64,000 bases of DNA. Source: Laceyella tengchongensis. Lineage in GTDB: Bacteria; Bacillota; Bacilli; Thermoactinomycetales; Thermoactinomycetaceae. The notes under the pieces are model-generated. The model was not told the origin of the DNA. It saw only the letters and a program-made list of their open reading frames with translations, and did no database searches. The position numbers were made by a program, and so were the translations under genes. The stretch spans positions 310,001-374,000 of the forward strand of contig NZ_FXTU01000003.1 of the NCBI RefSeq assembly GCF_900182735.1, written 5' to 3'. This document shows positions 16,941 through 25,503 of this stretch, one piece after another; the stretch's first letter is position 1, and each line of letters starts with the position of its first letter.

Positions 16941-17058
16941 AAAACATCTAAACATCTTCACCATGGTATCAAAAATTTTTTATTGACAGACACAATCCTC
17001 TCTCATATAATTCTATCTAAATTAAAAATCAAAATAGCATTTCATTTTCACATGCAAT

Positions 17059-17475
17059 GAAGAGGTTAAGTAGACAAAACAGCATCGTCAACAGAGAACG
17101 GCCCCATGGCTGAAAGGGCTGTACGATCGTTTTGTTGAAATTTCGCCTCGGAGCTTCGTGTTTGAACGGGGGCTTTCCCCCAGTAGAATGCGACGAATGG
17201 CCATCGTTATCAGGCTGAGTCTCTTCAGACTAGTTGAGTCCGCCTTCCGTGAGGTAGGCGGAGAAGCTGAGTGGTACCGCGAACCTATCGCCTCAGCGAT
17301 CATAGGGAAATCCCTTCCCCTTGATCGTTGAGGCGTTTTTGCGTTTGGCGGTGCCGTGAGACGAGTGAGTCCATTTTCCGTGAGGAAGTGGAAGAGCTGA
17401 GTGGTACCGCGGTCCCCCCGCCTCAGCAATCAGACGTGTTACGCCTGGTTGCCGGGCGGGGGGTTTCCATTTTAC
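17059..17475 (+). promoter_or_regulatory. T-box leader with one specifier stem and two antiterminator modules
   Basis: Stem I spans about 17059-17155 (GAAGAGG with CCT...CTTC at the base; ACAAAAC/GTTTTGT higher up). The probable specifier is TTC (Phe) at 17142-17144, followed by GCCTCGGAG. The T-box AGCTGAGTGGTACCGCG occurs twice, at 17265-17281 and 17395-17411. Each copy is preceded by a stem-III hairpin with a TCCGTGAG loop and followed by a terminator (17289-17345; 17414-17473). There is no room for a second stem I between the modules. TGGT in the T-box pairs with the ACCA end expected of tRNA-Phe. Confidence 0.9.
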
Positions 17476-17499
17476 ATGAAAACGGGAGGGTTGAAATCG

Positions 17500-18870
17500 A
17501 TGGACAGCCATAACAATCAATTGCGCAGAGGATTGGATGAGCGACACATGCATATGATCGCTTTGGGCGGAGCCATCGGCACAGGCTTGTTTTACGGTTC
17601 TGCCACCACCATCCAAATGACGGGCCCGGCGATTACCTTAGCCTATCTCATCGGCGGAGTCGTCATTTTCTTCATCATGCGCGCTTTGGGTGAAATGACT
17701 TTAGCAGAACCCGTCTCCGGCTCAATTAGCCATTACGCTGGACGATATATCGGACCGTTCGCTGGATTCTTAGCAGGATGGACTTATTGGTTTATGTGGA
17801 TAATTGTCGGCATGGCCGAACTGACAGCGATCGGCACCTATTTCCAGTATTGGTTTCCCAGCGTGCCGCAATGGGTTCCCTCACTCGTTGCTCTGGTGCT
17901 AATGACGCTGGTCAACTTGTTACACGTGAAAGCATTTGGGGAGTTTGAATTTTGGTTCGCTTCCATCAAAGTGTTCGCCATTCTGGCCATGATGGGAGGA
18001 GGATTGCTCCTCATTTTCGGGCCAATCGATCATGGATCCACTTCAACCGGAGTAGACAATCTGTTTGCCCATGGCGGTTTCATGCCGCACGGCTGGAAAG
18101 GCTTCCTGCTATCCATGGTGTTGGTGTTCTTCTCGTTCGGCGGGGTAGAACTGGTGGGCATGACAGCCGGAGAAGCGAAAAACCCGCTCAAAAGCATTCC
18201 TGCCGCGGTGAATAAAGTAATCTGGCGCATCTTGATTTTTTACGTCGGCGCCCTAACAATCATGTTGATGCTCTATCCCTGGAATGAAATTGGCACCAAA
18301 GGCAGCCCGTTCGTCATGATTTTTGATCAAATCGGCATACCTGCCACTGCCACCATCCTCAACATCGTCGTCATCACCGCCGCCTTGTCGGCTTTCAATA
18401 GCGGTTTGTTTAGCACTAGTCGGATGTTATACCACTTAGGGTTGGAAGGCCAAGCCCCCCGCATATTCACCAAGTTGAACAAAGCCCATGCACCGCAACG
18501 GGGCATCCTGTTTTCTTCCCTACTTTTATCCGTTGCGGTGGTACTGAACTACCTTGTTCCGGAAAAAGTCTTTCTGTATATCTCATCCGTGGCGACGGTT
18601 GCTGTGATCACCAGCTGGGCATTGATCTTGCTCACCCACTTGCGCTTTCGCAAAGCGAACCGTACGACCGCATTCAACATGCCATTTTATCCTTATTCTT
18701 CTTATTTCGCTTTAGCTTTTCTGGGGATTGTGGTCATCCTAATGGCTTATGTCGATTCGACAGTGATCGCCCTCATCGTGGCCCCAGTTTGGTATCTATT
18801 GGTGTTTGTCAGCTACCACGTGCGACAACGAATCGCGACAAAGCGGGAAAAGCCAGCCGCAACCTCATAA
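17500..18870 (+). CDS. Amino-acid permease (APC superfamily), probably for phenylalanine
   Basis: 456 residues with about 12 membrane helices and the AAT-family signature near the N-terminus: GGAIGTGLFYGSA, GEMTLAEPVSGSISHYA and FLAGWTYWFMWI. Such transporters import amino acids by proton symport. The T-box leader upstream with a TTC specifier predicts response to uncharged tRNA-Phe, so phenylalanine or a related aromatic amino acid is the inferred substrate; protein sequence alone does not settle this. ATG 17500 lies 9 bases after GGGAGGG. The longer frame would start inside the T-box. A terminator follows at 18877. Confidence 0.87.
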   Translation: MDSHNNQLRRGLDERHMHMIALGGAIGTGLFYGSATTIQMTGPAITLAYLIGGVVIFFIMRALGEMTLAEPVSGSISHYAGRYIGPFAGFLAGWTYWFMWIIVGMAELTAIGTYFQYWFPSVPQWVPSLVALVLMTLVNLLHVKAFGEFEFWFASIKVFAILAMMGGGLLLIFGPIDHGSTSTGVDNLFAHGGFMPHGWKGFLLSMVLVFFSFGGVELVGMTAGEAKNPLKSIPAAVNKVIWRILIFYVGALTIMLMLYPWNEIGTKGSPFVMIFDQIGIPATATILNIVVITAALSAFNSGLFSTSRMLYHLGLEGQAPRIFTKLNKAHAPQRGILFSSLLLSVAVVLNYLVPEKVFLYISSVATVAVITSWALILLTHLRFRKANRTTAFNMPFYPYSSYFALAFLGIVVILMAYVDSTVIALIVAPVWYLLVFVSYHVRQRIATKREKPAATS

Positions 18871-18876
18871 AGGCAC

Positions 18877-18917
18877 AAAAACCTCCGCTTGGCGATCTGC
18901 CATCTAGCGGAGGTTTT
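18877..18917. terminator. Bidirectional terminator
   Basis: AAAAACCTCCGCT, a 17-base loop and AGCGGAGGTTTT between convergent permease and lipase genes. Confidence 0.85.
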
Positions 18918-18931
18918 CACATGCCGATTTT

Positions 18932-19882
18932 TCACATTTCGCTATGCCCAGATGTACGGGCTACCCGGGTGTCCAACCAAGCGAGAATATCCCGGTACAC
19001 TTCTTCTTTGTTCGTTTCGTTTAACATCTCATGCCGCCCGTCCGGATACAATTTCAGCACCACGTCTTTGATGCCGATCTGCTTGAATTGCTGATAGGTT
19101 TTGCGCACCCCTTTTCCGTTTTGGCCAACTGGGTCCTTGTCTCCTGACAGCAGAAAAATGGACAGTTCTTTGGGAATGCGTGCCAATCCCTCTGCTTCGT
19201 CCATTTGTTTGATCCCTGTCAGCAAATCGCAAAAGAAATTGGCGGTGGGAACCTCCCCGCACAGCGGATCTTGCACATACTTGTCCACTTCCTGCGGGTC
19301 GCGGCTCAACCAATCAAACGGTGTGCGAGCGGGTCGAAACGGCTTATTGAAATTGCCGAAAGAAAGCGTGTTCATCAGCACACTTCTAGCCCTCTTCCCC
19401 CTGAGCCGACATTCGATTTTGGCGATAAGAATGCCCAACGAACTCATCACCCTCCGACCTGCCCCCGTGCCGGACAAGATCAGCCCAGCCAGCTCCTCCC
19501 CATGCTGTTGGACGTAGGTTCGCGAAAGAAATGAGCCCATGCTGTGGCCAAATAAAAACAGAGGGAGATTGGGAACTTCGTCCTTGATTAACTTGGTTAA
19601 ACGGTACATGTCGTCAACTGCAAGCTCCCAGCCATTCTCATCGGCAAAATGCCCCAAGACTTCGCAACTCCCCGCCGATTTCCCTAGACCACGGTGATCG
19701 TTGGCATAGACATGATATCCAGCCTCGGTCAATACCGCAGCAAAGTCGGCATATCGCCCTGAATGCTCCGCCATCCCATGGGCGATCTGGACAATTCCTT
19801 TCGCCTTGGGCCCACTCATCCATTTGTTCACATGGATCTTTACACCATCTGACGAAGGAAATGTAAATGAAACCGGCTTCAT
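18932..19882 (-). CDS. Alpha/beta hydrolase, monoacylglycerol lipase/lysophospholipase type
   Basis: 316 residues of the Hydrolase_4 family. The oxyanion segment is IAHGMAEHSGRY, followed by YANDHRGLGKS. The nucleophile is Ser114 in FGHSMGS, the acid is probably the Asp of LLSGDKDPVG, and the base His is in PDGRHEML. No signal peptide, so it should act inside the cell on lysophospholipids or monoacylglycerols. ATG 19882 is preceded by AAAGG about 10 bases upstream. The 13-residue longer version has no site. Confidence 0.85.
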   Translation of the reverse strand: MKPVSFTFPSSDGVKIHVNKWMSGPKAKGIVQIAHGMAEHSGRYADFAAVLTEAGYHVYANDHRGLGKSAGSCEVLGHFADENGWELAVDDMYRLTKLIKDEVPNLPLFLFGHSMGSFLSRTYVQQHGEELAGLILSGTGAGRRVMSSLGILIAKIECRLRGKRARSVLMNTLSFGNFNKPFRPARTPFDWLSRDPQEVDKYVQDPLCGEVPTANFFCDLLTGIKQMDEAEGLARIPKELSIFLLSGDKDPVGQNGKGVRKTYQQFKQIGIKDVVLKLYPDGRHEMLNETNKEEVYRDILAWLDTRVARTSGHSEM

Positions 19883-20168
19883 CTTCTCAGAACCTTTCTT
19901 TGCGGTTATTTCAAAAGCCATCTGCTAGAAAAAGATCAGGAAGGGAATTTTATGCCTATTTTATCGGCTCCCTATTCCATATCATATGGCTTTCACAATA
20001 ACATGTAGTATTAGTTATTACTCTTTTAACATAGCAAGTATTAGAAAAGTTGTGTAGAACCTTTGCGAGAAACTCTGGAAATCTTCTTTCTTTGCGCACA
20101 AATTGGTCATATTCACTGCGGCATGCACCCTCTCCTTTTTCTTTTAAAAACATATCTATATATCAATG
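19883..20168. other. Intergenic region, no gene called
   Basis: AT-rich. A minus-strand frame at 19956-20153 encodes a Cys-containing peptide but has no ribosome binding site and overlaps the palindrome at 20169. Nothing else was recognised. Confidence 0.4.
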
Positions 20169-20202
20169 GTAGATTTGATCGAAACCAACCGATCAAATCT
20201 AC
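20169..20202. repeat. Perfect 13-bp inverted repeat upstream of the His/Lys-rich gene
   Basis: GTAGATTTGATCG, eight-base spacer, CGATCAAATCTAC. It ends 30 bp before the start codon at 20233 and lacks a T tract, so it is an operator or 5' UTR hairpin, not a terminator. Confidence 0.65.
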
Positions 20203-20232
20203 TAAATACCATATTCAAAAGGAGAGATTCGC

Positions 20233-20478
20233 ATGTTCGACGCTCACTTTTTCTGCTGGGAAGACCATCACCACAAAAAGAAGCATTTCCGCAAGAAGAA
20301 TACCAATGTCAATGTGAACAAAAACAAAAACAAAAACTCCAACAAAAACAACATCTACATTGACATCGACATCGATCTCCACAAAAAAGGCAAGAAAAAA
20401 CATCACCACAAAAAACATCACCACAAAAAACACGACCATCACAAAAAGCACCACTACTATCATCACTACGGCTATTAA
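20233..20478 (+). CDS. His/Lys/Asn-rich low-complexity protein, possible spore coat component
   Basis: 81 residues in blocks: MFDAHFFCWEDHHHKKKHF, then an alternating Asn/Lys/Val stretch (about 22-40), a short alternating Ile/Asp run (YIDIDIDL) and a C-terminal His/Lys tail ending YYHHYGY. Strong AAAGGAGAG site; terminator directly after the gene. The composition recalls Lys/His/Tyr-rich spore coat proteins and would bind metal ions. The neighbouring germination operon supports a spore role. Both points are inference. An inverted repeat lies just upstream. No cleavable signal peptide. Confidence 0.75.
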   Translation: MFDAHFFCWEDHHHKKKHFRKKNTNVNVNKNKNKNSNKNNIYIDIDIDLHKKGKKKHHHKKHHHKKHDHHKKHHYYHHYGY

Positions 20479-20494
20479 GCCGGTTCCGTCAGAC

Positions 20495-20527
20495 AGCCAC
20501 CTCACTTTTCGAGTGAGGTGGCTTTTT
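20495..20527 (+). terminator. Rho-independent terminator
   Basis: AGCCACCTCACT, short loop, AGTGAGGTGGCT then TTTTT, directly after the His/Lys-rich gene. Confidence 0.88.
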
Positions 20528-20662
20528 CATCACACTCAAAGTTTCCTTGTGTACAAGCCGTTTGCCCATTGTTTCTAGCAAGACATTCATAATAAGCCGG
20601 ACAATAACAAAGACTATGCTTCATAGGAACATTTCGCGCATGGCGGATAGAGGTGAATGAGG

Positions 20663-22177
20663 ATGTTTTTTCGAGTCGGAAAAACAAAACAGCGCAGACA
20701 AAAACAGGATGATAAGTCAATTGAAACTTCTGTCTCCACCAAACTGGCTGAGAATGTGAAAGCCTTGAATCAGCGGTTTGCTTCTTCCCCCGACTTGATC
20801 ATCAAGGAGTTGCAAAATAGCTCTGGACAGAAAGCAGCTCTTGTATACTTAGAAAATCTAGTCGACAAAACGGCCATCAATGACCAAATCTTGCGCCCCT
20901 TGATGATCGAAAATGCAGCATTTGACCCCGCCAGCATTCCTATTCACAAAACATCGACTACACGCGCCATGGACCTAATCGAATCATCCATCTTCATCGG
21001 GAAAAGCGTGTTGTTGGTGGATGGGCAACCGTGGGCGATCATATTCAACACGCAAGGATGGCCGCAACGGTCCATCAAAGAACCCCAAATAGAATCGACG
21101 CTCAAAGGCGGACACCAGGGCCTGGTGGAAACAGTGGGGCTAAATATCGCCTTGATCCGGCGTTACTTGCCCCACCGAGAGTTAATGTTGACAAAAACCC
21201 TTGTCGGGGAGCGGAGCCAAACATCCGTGTTCCTCCTCTATTTGCGGGACGTTTGCCAACCAGAACTGGTGAAGGAATTGGAAAACCGGATCGATCGCAT
21301 TAAAATTGATGCGCTGATCAACGCCGGGGAACTGGAGGAGTATTTGGAGGACCATTGGTTTACCGTTTTTCCCCAGTTCATGCAGACAGAGCGGCCAGAC
21401 ACGATTGTCTCTCAGTTGCTACAAGGGCGCATCGTCCTCATCGTCGACCACTCCCCCGTGGCACTAGTGGGCCCGATGAACTTCACCTCTTTCTTCCAAA
21501 ACGTGGACGATTACAGTTTGCGCTGGATTCTGGCTTCTTTCTTGCGTTTCATCCGTTTTTTCTCTTTCCTCATCGCTATCAGTTTACCGGCGTTTTATAT
21601 CGCTACCATCTCTTTTAACTATGAAATCTTGCCAATCGACTTGATGATCTCCATCGGCATATCCAGGGAAAGGGTTCCCTTTCCTCCTTTGTTGGAAGCA
21701 TTTATCATGGAAGTGACCATTGAAATGATCCGGGAGGCTGGTGTGCGACTTCCATCACCAATCGGGCAAACCATCGGGGTTGTCGGGGGGATCGTCATCG
21801 GGCAGGCGGCGGTCCAAGCCGGTATTGTGAGCAACGTCATGGTGATTGTCGTGGCATTGACAGCGATCTCTTCCTACATCATCCCTAACTATGACATGGC
21901 TTCGGCAATCCGCCTGATCCGCTTCCCACTGATGATCATCGCTTCGATGTTTGGAATGGTGGGTATTGCCATTGGGATGATGATTCTTTCCATCCACATC
22001 GTGACGACCACTTCGTTGGGATACCCTTATGGTAGCCCGATCGCTCCCATCCGTCTTCCCGATTGGAAAGATACTTGGTACAGATTACCCTTGTGGAAAA
22101 TGGATAAACGCCCGATCTCGGCCGATCCCCGGCAAAGCATGAGACAAGGCCACAGCAGAAAGAGTGGGAAGAACTGA
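20663..22177 (+). CDS. GerA-family spore germinant receptor subunit A
   Basis: About 504 residues: a large hydrophilic N-terminal domain (1-290, with ISKTS-like loop SIPIHKTSTT), then 4-5 membrane helices from about residue 290 and a short hydrophilic tail ending HSRKSGKN. This is the A subunit of the inner spore membrane receptor that triggers germination. It overlaps the B-subunit gene by one base (TGATG), the standard operon order. ATG 20663 has better spacing from AGAGGTG than the ATG at 20657. Forespore expression is expected from the family. The germinant cannot be inferred. Confidence 0.92.
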   Translation: MFFRVGKTKQRRQKQDDKSIETSVSTKLAENVKALNQRFASSPDLIIKELQNSSGQKAALVYLENLVDKTAINDQILRPLMIENAAFDPASIPIHKTSTTRAMDLIESSIFIGKSVLLVDGQPWAIIFNTQGWPQRSIKEPQIESTLKGGHQGLVETVGLNIALIRRYLPHRELMLTKTLVGERSQTSVFLLYLRDVCQPELVKELENRIDRIKIDALINAGELEEYLEDHWFTVFPQFMQTERPDTIVSQLLQGRIVLIVDHSPVALVGPMNFTSFFQNVDDYSLRWILASFLRFIRFFSFLIAISLPAFYIATISFNYEILPIDLMISIGISRERVPFPPLLEAFIMEVTIEMIREAGVRLPSPIGQTIGVVGGIVIGQAAVQAGIVSNVMVIVVALTAISSYIIPNYDMASAIRLIRFPLMIIASMFGMVGIAIGMMILSIHIVTTTSLGYPYGSPIAPIRLPDWKDTWYRLPLWKMDKRPISADPRQSMRQGHSRKSGKN

Positions 22178-23277
22178 TGCAGATGCCGGAAAAGGGACAA
22201 TTGTCACTAAGCCAATTTACATTCACCATCTATAAAACGCAAGTTGGGATCGCCGTATTGTCGATTGCGCGCGAGGTGGGGCAATACGCAGGCAGGGACA
22301 GCTGGATTTCCATCCTTATCGGTTGGCTCATCACCATGGTATTCAGCCTGTTGATCATTCATATAATGAAAAAACATCCCGACAAAACCTTGTTTGACAT
22401 CTTGCCCATCTATTTCGGGAAATGGTTGGGCGGCGCCTTCACCCTCGTTTGGGCGGCGTATGGCTTGTACGCTTCTTTCTCTACATTTTACGCCACCCTG
22501 TTCCTGATCCAGGTGTGGATTTTGCCAAACACCCCCACCTTTTCGTTGTATGTGCTTTTTCTGATCCCTGTGTACATGCTGTGCCGGCACGGTATCATCG
22601 CCATCGGCCACTACTCTGACTTTGTTTACTTGTTCTGCTCATGGATGCCGATGTTGCTCCTGTTTTCAGTTCATGATGCGCACTGGCTCAATCTCTTGCC
22701 CATTGCCGCAGAAGGATGGCTTCCGATTATCACCGCCGTCCAATCGACGATTACCCCCTTTCTCGGATTTGAGATGGCTTTCATCCTGTATCCTTACTTG
22801 CAGGACAAAAAACAAGCCACGAAAGGCGTTTTGATCGCCAACACCTTGTCGATGATGGTGTACTTGCTTGTGATCATCTTGGCAAATATTATCTTCAGCG
22901 ACAAAGAAATACAAACGTGGATATGGCCAACTCTGGCCTTGCTCAAACCGATCCAGTTCGCCTTTTTGGAGAGATTGGAAATCCTATTCCTCTCTTTTTA
23001 CACGATCATTCAGTTGATGACCGTCATTCCTTATCTATATTTGGCATTGCGTGGATTGACGCAGTTGACGCGCAAGTCGGCATACCATCCTCTGTTACTC
23101 TTCATAGTGGCGGCCATCGCGGTTAGTTCCCTTTTTGTGGACATGACCAATGAAAGGATCGAACGATTTCTGGATTGGCTTTCCCATGCCGGATTGGTTA
23201 TGGCATTCGGTTTTGTCGCGTTTTTGTGGACGGTCAGCCAACTGCGGCATCTGATCCAAAGGAGGAGAGCGATGTGA
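22177..23277 (+). CDS. GerA-family spore germinant receptor subunit B (permease-like)
   Basis: 366 residues with about ten membrane helices of the APC transporter fold (endospore germination permease family); QLSLSQFTFTIYKTQVGIAVLSI is the first helix and entry motif. The B subunit is thought to bind the germinant within the inner spore membrane. It starts one base before the A-subunit stop and overlaps the C-subunit gene by four bases. No internal stop or truncation. Confidence 0.92.
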   Translation: MQMPEKGQLSLSQFTFTIYKTQVGIAVLSIAREVGQYAGRDSWISILIGWLITMVFSLLIIHIMKKHPDKTLFDILPIYFGKWLGGAFTLVWAAYGLYASFSTFYATLFLIQVWILPNTPTFSLYVLFLIPVYMLCRHGIIAIGHYSDFVYLFCSWMPMLLLFSVHDAHWLNLLPIAAEGWLPIITAVQSTITPFLGFEMAFILYPYLQDKKQATKGVLIANTLSMMVYLLVIILANIIFSDKEIQTWIWPTLALLKPIQFAFLERLEILFLSFYTIIQLMTVIPYLYLALRGLTQLTRKSAYHPLLLFIVAAIAVSSLFVDMTNERIERFLDWLSHAGLVMAFGFVAFLWTVSQLRHLIQRRRAM

Positions 23278-24416
23278 AGCATTGGTGCCACGCTATTCTC
23301 GTCTGCTTGTTACTGTTGACCCTTACAGGTTGCGGTGACCAGCTTTATTTGGAAAACGCTGATATTCCGCTCAGTGTCGGATTGGATATGGATGACGAGG
23401 GGAAGATTATCGTTGTCAGTTCCGCACCCGTATTTAACGAAGAGGCGAATAAAAAAACGCATTTCGAGCAATCCACCGCCTTGTCGTTTCGGCAAAACAG
23501 AAAACTGCTCAATTCACAAAGCCAAGGAAACGTCATCGCCGGCAAAATCCAAAATCTGATCATCAGCAAGCAGATGTTGAAACGAATCAATGCCTTTCCT
23601 ATTCTGGACGTGATTTTCCGCGATCCCAAAAGTGAAATCAACGCCAGAGCCCTCGTTGTGGACGGTTCACTTGAAGATCTGCAAAACATCTCGATGGAAG
23701 ACAAGGGCCGCTTGGGCATCGCCATCCGCGACACAATCGATGCGGCCCATCAAGTCAGTTCGACCGTGCTCACTCGCGTGATTGATTTTCGCGGTCAAAT
23801 GTTGGACAACCGGGTGACCCCTTATCTCACGGAAATGCGCATCCGGGGACAAGATTACGCAATCACGGGCACCGCTCTGCTGAACAAAGACGGGAAATAC
23901 GCTACTTCCCTCGATCAAAACGAAAGCTCGCTTTTGCTCCTGCTTCAGCACCAAACGGAGTACCCCCTGCAACTACCGTTTACGGCTCCCCTGCAACTGC
24001 CGTTTACGACTCCGCCCAACATGGCGCCAAGCGACCCAACGATGTCCCAGATGAATGTGAGCCTGACAATCAACCGGTACAAAATCAGCTCCGATTATGC
24101 ACAAGGAAGGTTTCATTTTGAGTTTCAAGTGGATTTAACCGCCAATCTCTCTGAGCGCACCTTCCCGTTTGACATGAAAACCGAGAGAAGAAAATTGGAA
24201 CAGGTTATTGAAAAGCAATTGCAGCAAAAACTTGAGCGCTTGATAGCCAAAATCCAACATCACCGACTGGATCCGATGGGCTTGGGTCGGGTAGCGCAGG
24301 CATATCATTATCCCATATGGAAACAGGTACAAAACAATTGGCCGGAAACATTGGCCAAGGCCGATATCCGCGTAACTCCCCATGTCACGATCAAAAGCTA
24401 TGGCATCACTTTTTAG
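23274..24416 (+). CDS. GerA-family spore germinant receptor subunit C (lipoprotein)
   Basis: 380 residues. Type II signal peptide with lipobox LTGC, lipidated Cys20, followed by the three-domain GerAC fold (N-terminal PLSVGLDMDDEGKIIV; C-terminal coil LEQVIEKQLQQKLERLIAKIQ). GTG 23274 is used because AAAGGAGGAG precedes it and the signal peptide starts there. A 24-bp tandem duplication at 23964-24011 adds a second PLQLPFT(A/T) unit, probably in a linker. The stop overlaps the convergent DUF2935 gene by four bases. Confidence 0.92.
   Translation: MKHWCHAILVCLLLLTLTGCGDQLYLENADIPLSVGLDMDDEGKIIVVSSAPVFNEEANKKTHFEQSTALSFRQNRKLLNSQSQGNVIAGKIQNLIISKQMLKRINAFPILDVIFRDPKSEINARALVVDGSLEDLQNISMEDKGRLGIAIRDTIDAAHQVSSTVLTRVIDFRGQMLDNRVTPYLTEMRIRGQDYAITGTALLNKDGKYATSLDQNESSLLLLLQHQTEYPLQLPFTAPLQLPFTTPPNMAPSDPTMSQMNVSLTINRYKISSDYAQGRFHFEFQVDLTANLSERTFPFDMKTERRKLEQVIEKQLQQKLERLIAKIQHHRLDPMGLGRVAQAYHYPIWKQVQNNWPETLAKADIRVTPHVTIKSYGITF
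23964..24011 (+). repeat. 24-bp in-frame tandem duplication in the C-subunit gene
   Basis: CCCCTGCAACTACCGTTTAC... occurs twice back to back with two substitutions, encoding two PLQLPFTAP-type units. Confidence 0.85.
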
Positions 24417-25258
24417 CGGCCGCCGGGACGGGGTCCTCCTTCCTCTTCTTCCGGTTGATACAGCCTTCCACCATCCGGCAATAGCTGGATTTCTGGGAAA
24501 TAGTATCTCAGTTTGATCAAGAAATAATCTGTTTCACTAAAATGATGCTCCAAAAACCTTAACGTGGTTTTATTCAACACTTGTCGTTTGCGGTATAGAC
24601 GGGTAACCGTCTCCACATACCGGTAAAACCGCTTCACCACATCTGCCGTTTCATGGCCCAACAAAGCAAGGCGGGGGTAAATTTCAGACTCGGAATAAGG
24701 GAACATGACCATGGACTGGGCTTGCGACAAAAGGGATCTGAAAAGATTTCTGAATCGCTCGGATCGGGTGGCCACGATCGTTTCCAACGGATCGAGCATG
24801 TTGATCAACAGAATGGAATGCCCTAACTGATCGATCAACCACGTGTTTAACAGCGACAACAACGGCAAATGGGGAGGCTGCATCCCTTTCACATAGTACG
24901 AGAGCAAGCGAATGTATTCCTTCGCTTCTAGCAAGGTTCCGTTAAAATAACTGGGTGACAGCGAAAGCACCACCTCGTTGTTGATTCGCCTCTTTTGCAA
25001 TCCTTCCTCAAACTGGCAATAACGGCAAGCCGTCGCATACGCCCGTTGGGCAAACCGCACATTCGTGGGCGCATTGACTGGGGCATGGGGATCCATCCCA
25101 GAAAGCTCCGACAGCAACTCGCAAAACTCATGCATAAAAGCGCATGCTTGGGTGACCGCTTCCGTTTCGCCCGGTGACAAATTCTCATACACAAACAGCG
25201 CGTGTTCGTATAGAATTTGTAACCAAAAACGATGCTCTTGCCACACGGTTAAGGACAT
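24413..25258 (-). CDS. DUF2935 domain protein
   Basis: 281 residues made of two similar helical halves. Each has the family pattern of an EH...FW/L start (WQEHRFWLQILYEHALFV and SYFNGTLLEAKEYIRLL) followed by a long helix with a conserved HE or DH. The fold is a pair of four-helix bundles resembling metal-binding bundles; a metal site is plausible but not shown. It is convergent with, and overlaps by four bases, the germination operon. Function unknown; the family is common in spore formers. Confidence 0.8.
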   Translation of the reverse strand: MSLTVWQEHRFWLQILYEHALFVYENLSPGETEAVTQACAFMHEFCELLSELSGMDPHAPVNAPTNVRFAQRAYATACRYCQFEEGLQKRRINNEVVLSLSPSYFNGTLLEAKEYIRLLSYYVKGMQPPHLPLLSLLNTWLIDQLGHSILLINMLDPLETIVATRSERFRNLFRSLLSQAQSMVMFPYSESEIYPRLALLGHETADVVKRFYRYVETVTRLYRKRQVLNKTTLRFLEHHFSETDYFLIKLRYYFPEIQLLPDGGRLYQPEEEEGGPRPGGR

Positions 25259-25414
25259 ATTGTTCCCCCACTCATAACCTTTTTAACTAACATATGGAAG
25301 CATGACCGCAAATATGAAAACATACCCGTCGCTTCCCCTGGCATCTACATAGGGGATCAGTCACATGCGTGGCTCTGGGGCATTCCTAAACAGCGGCCAA
25401 ACCCTTTTTGGACA

Positions 25415-25458
25415 TTAAAAACAGGATCGACTCACACCCGTGTCGATCCTGTTTTCTT
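25415..25458. terminator. Terminator of the cobalamin operon (bidirectional)
   Basis: AAAACAGGATCGAC, eight-base loop, GTCGATCCTGTTTT. It lies after the transporter gene that ends the operon. Confidence 0.85.
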
Positions 25459-25503
25459 TCATCACCTATATCGCCGGTTGGTTTGAAAGGGAGCACTATC
25501 TAT

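Noticed and set aside
19956..20153. Minus-strand 65-codon ORF upstream of the His/Lys-rich gene
   Set aside because: No ribosome site at its ATG, AT-rich filler composition, and it overlaps the likely 5' region of the plus-strand gene.
20502..20720. Minus-strand Cys-rich ORF (contains MKHSLCYCPAYYEC) beside the His/Lys-rich gene
   Set aside because: No ribosome binding site, and it would read through the terminator of the neighbouring gene before stopping.
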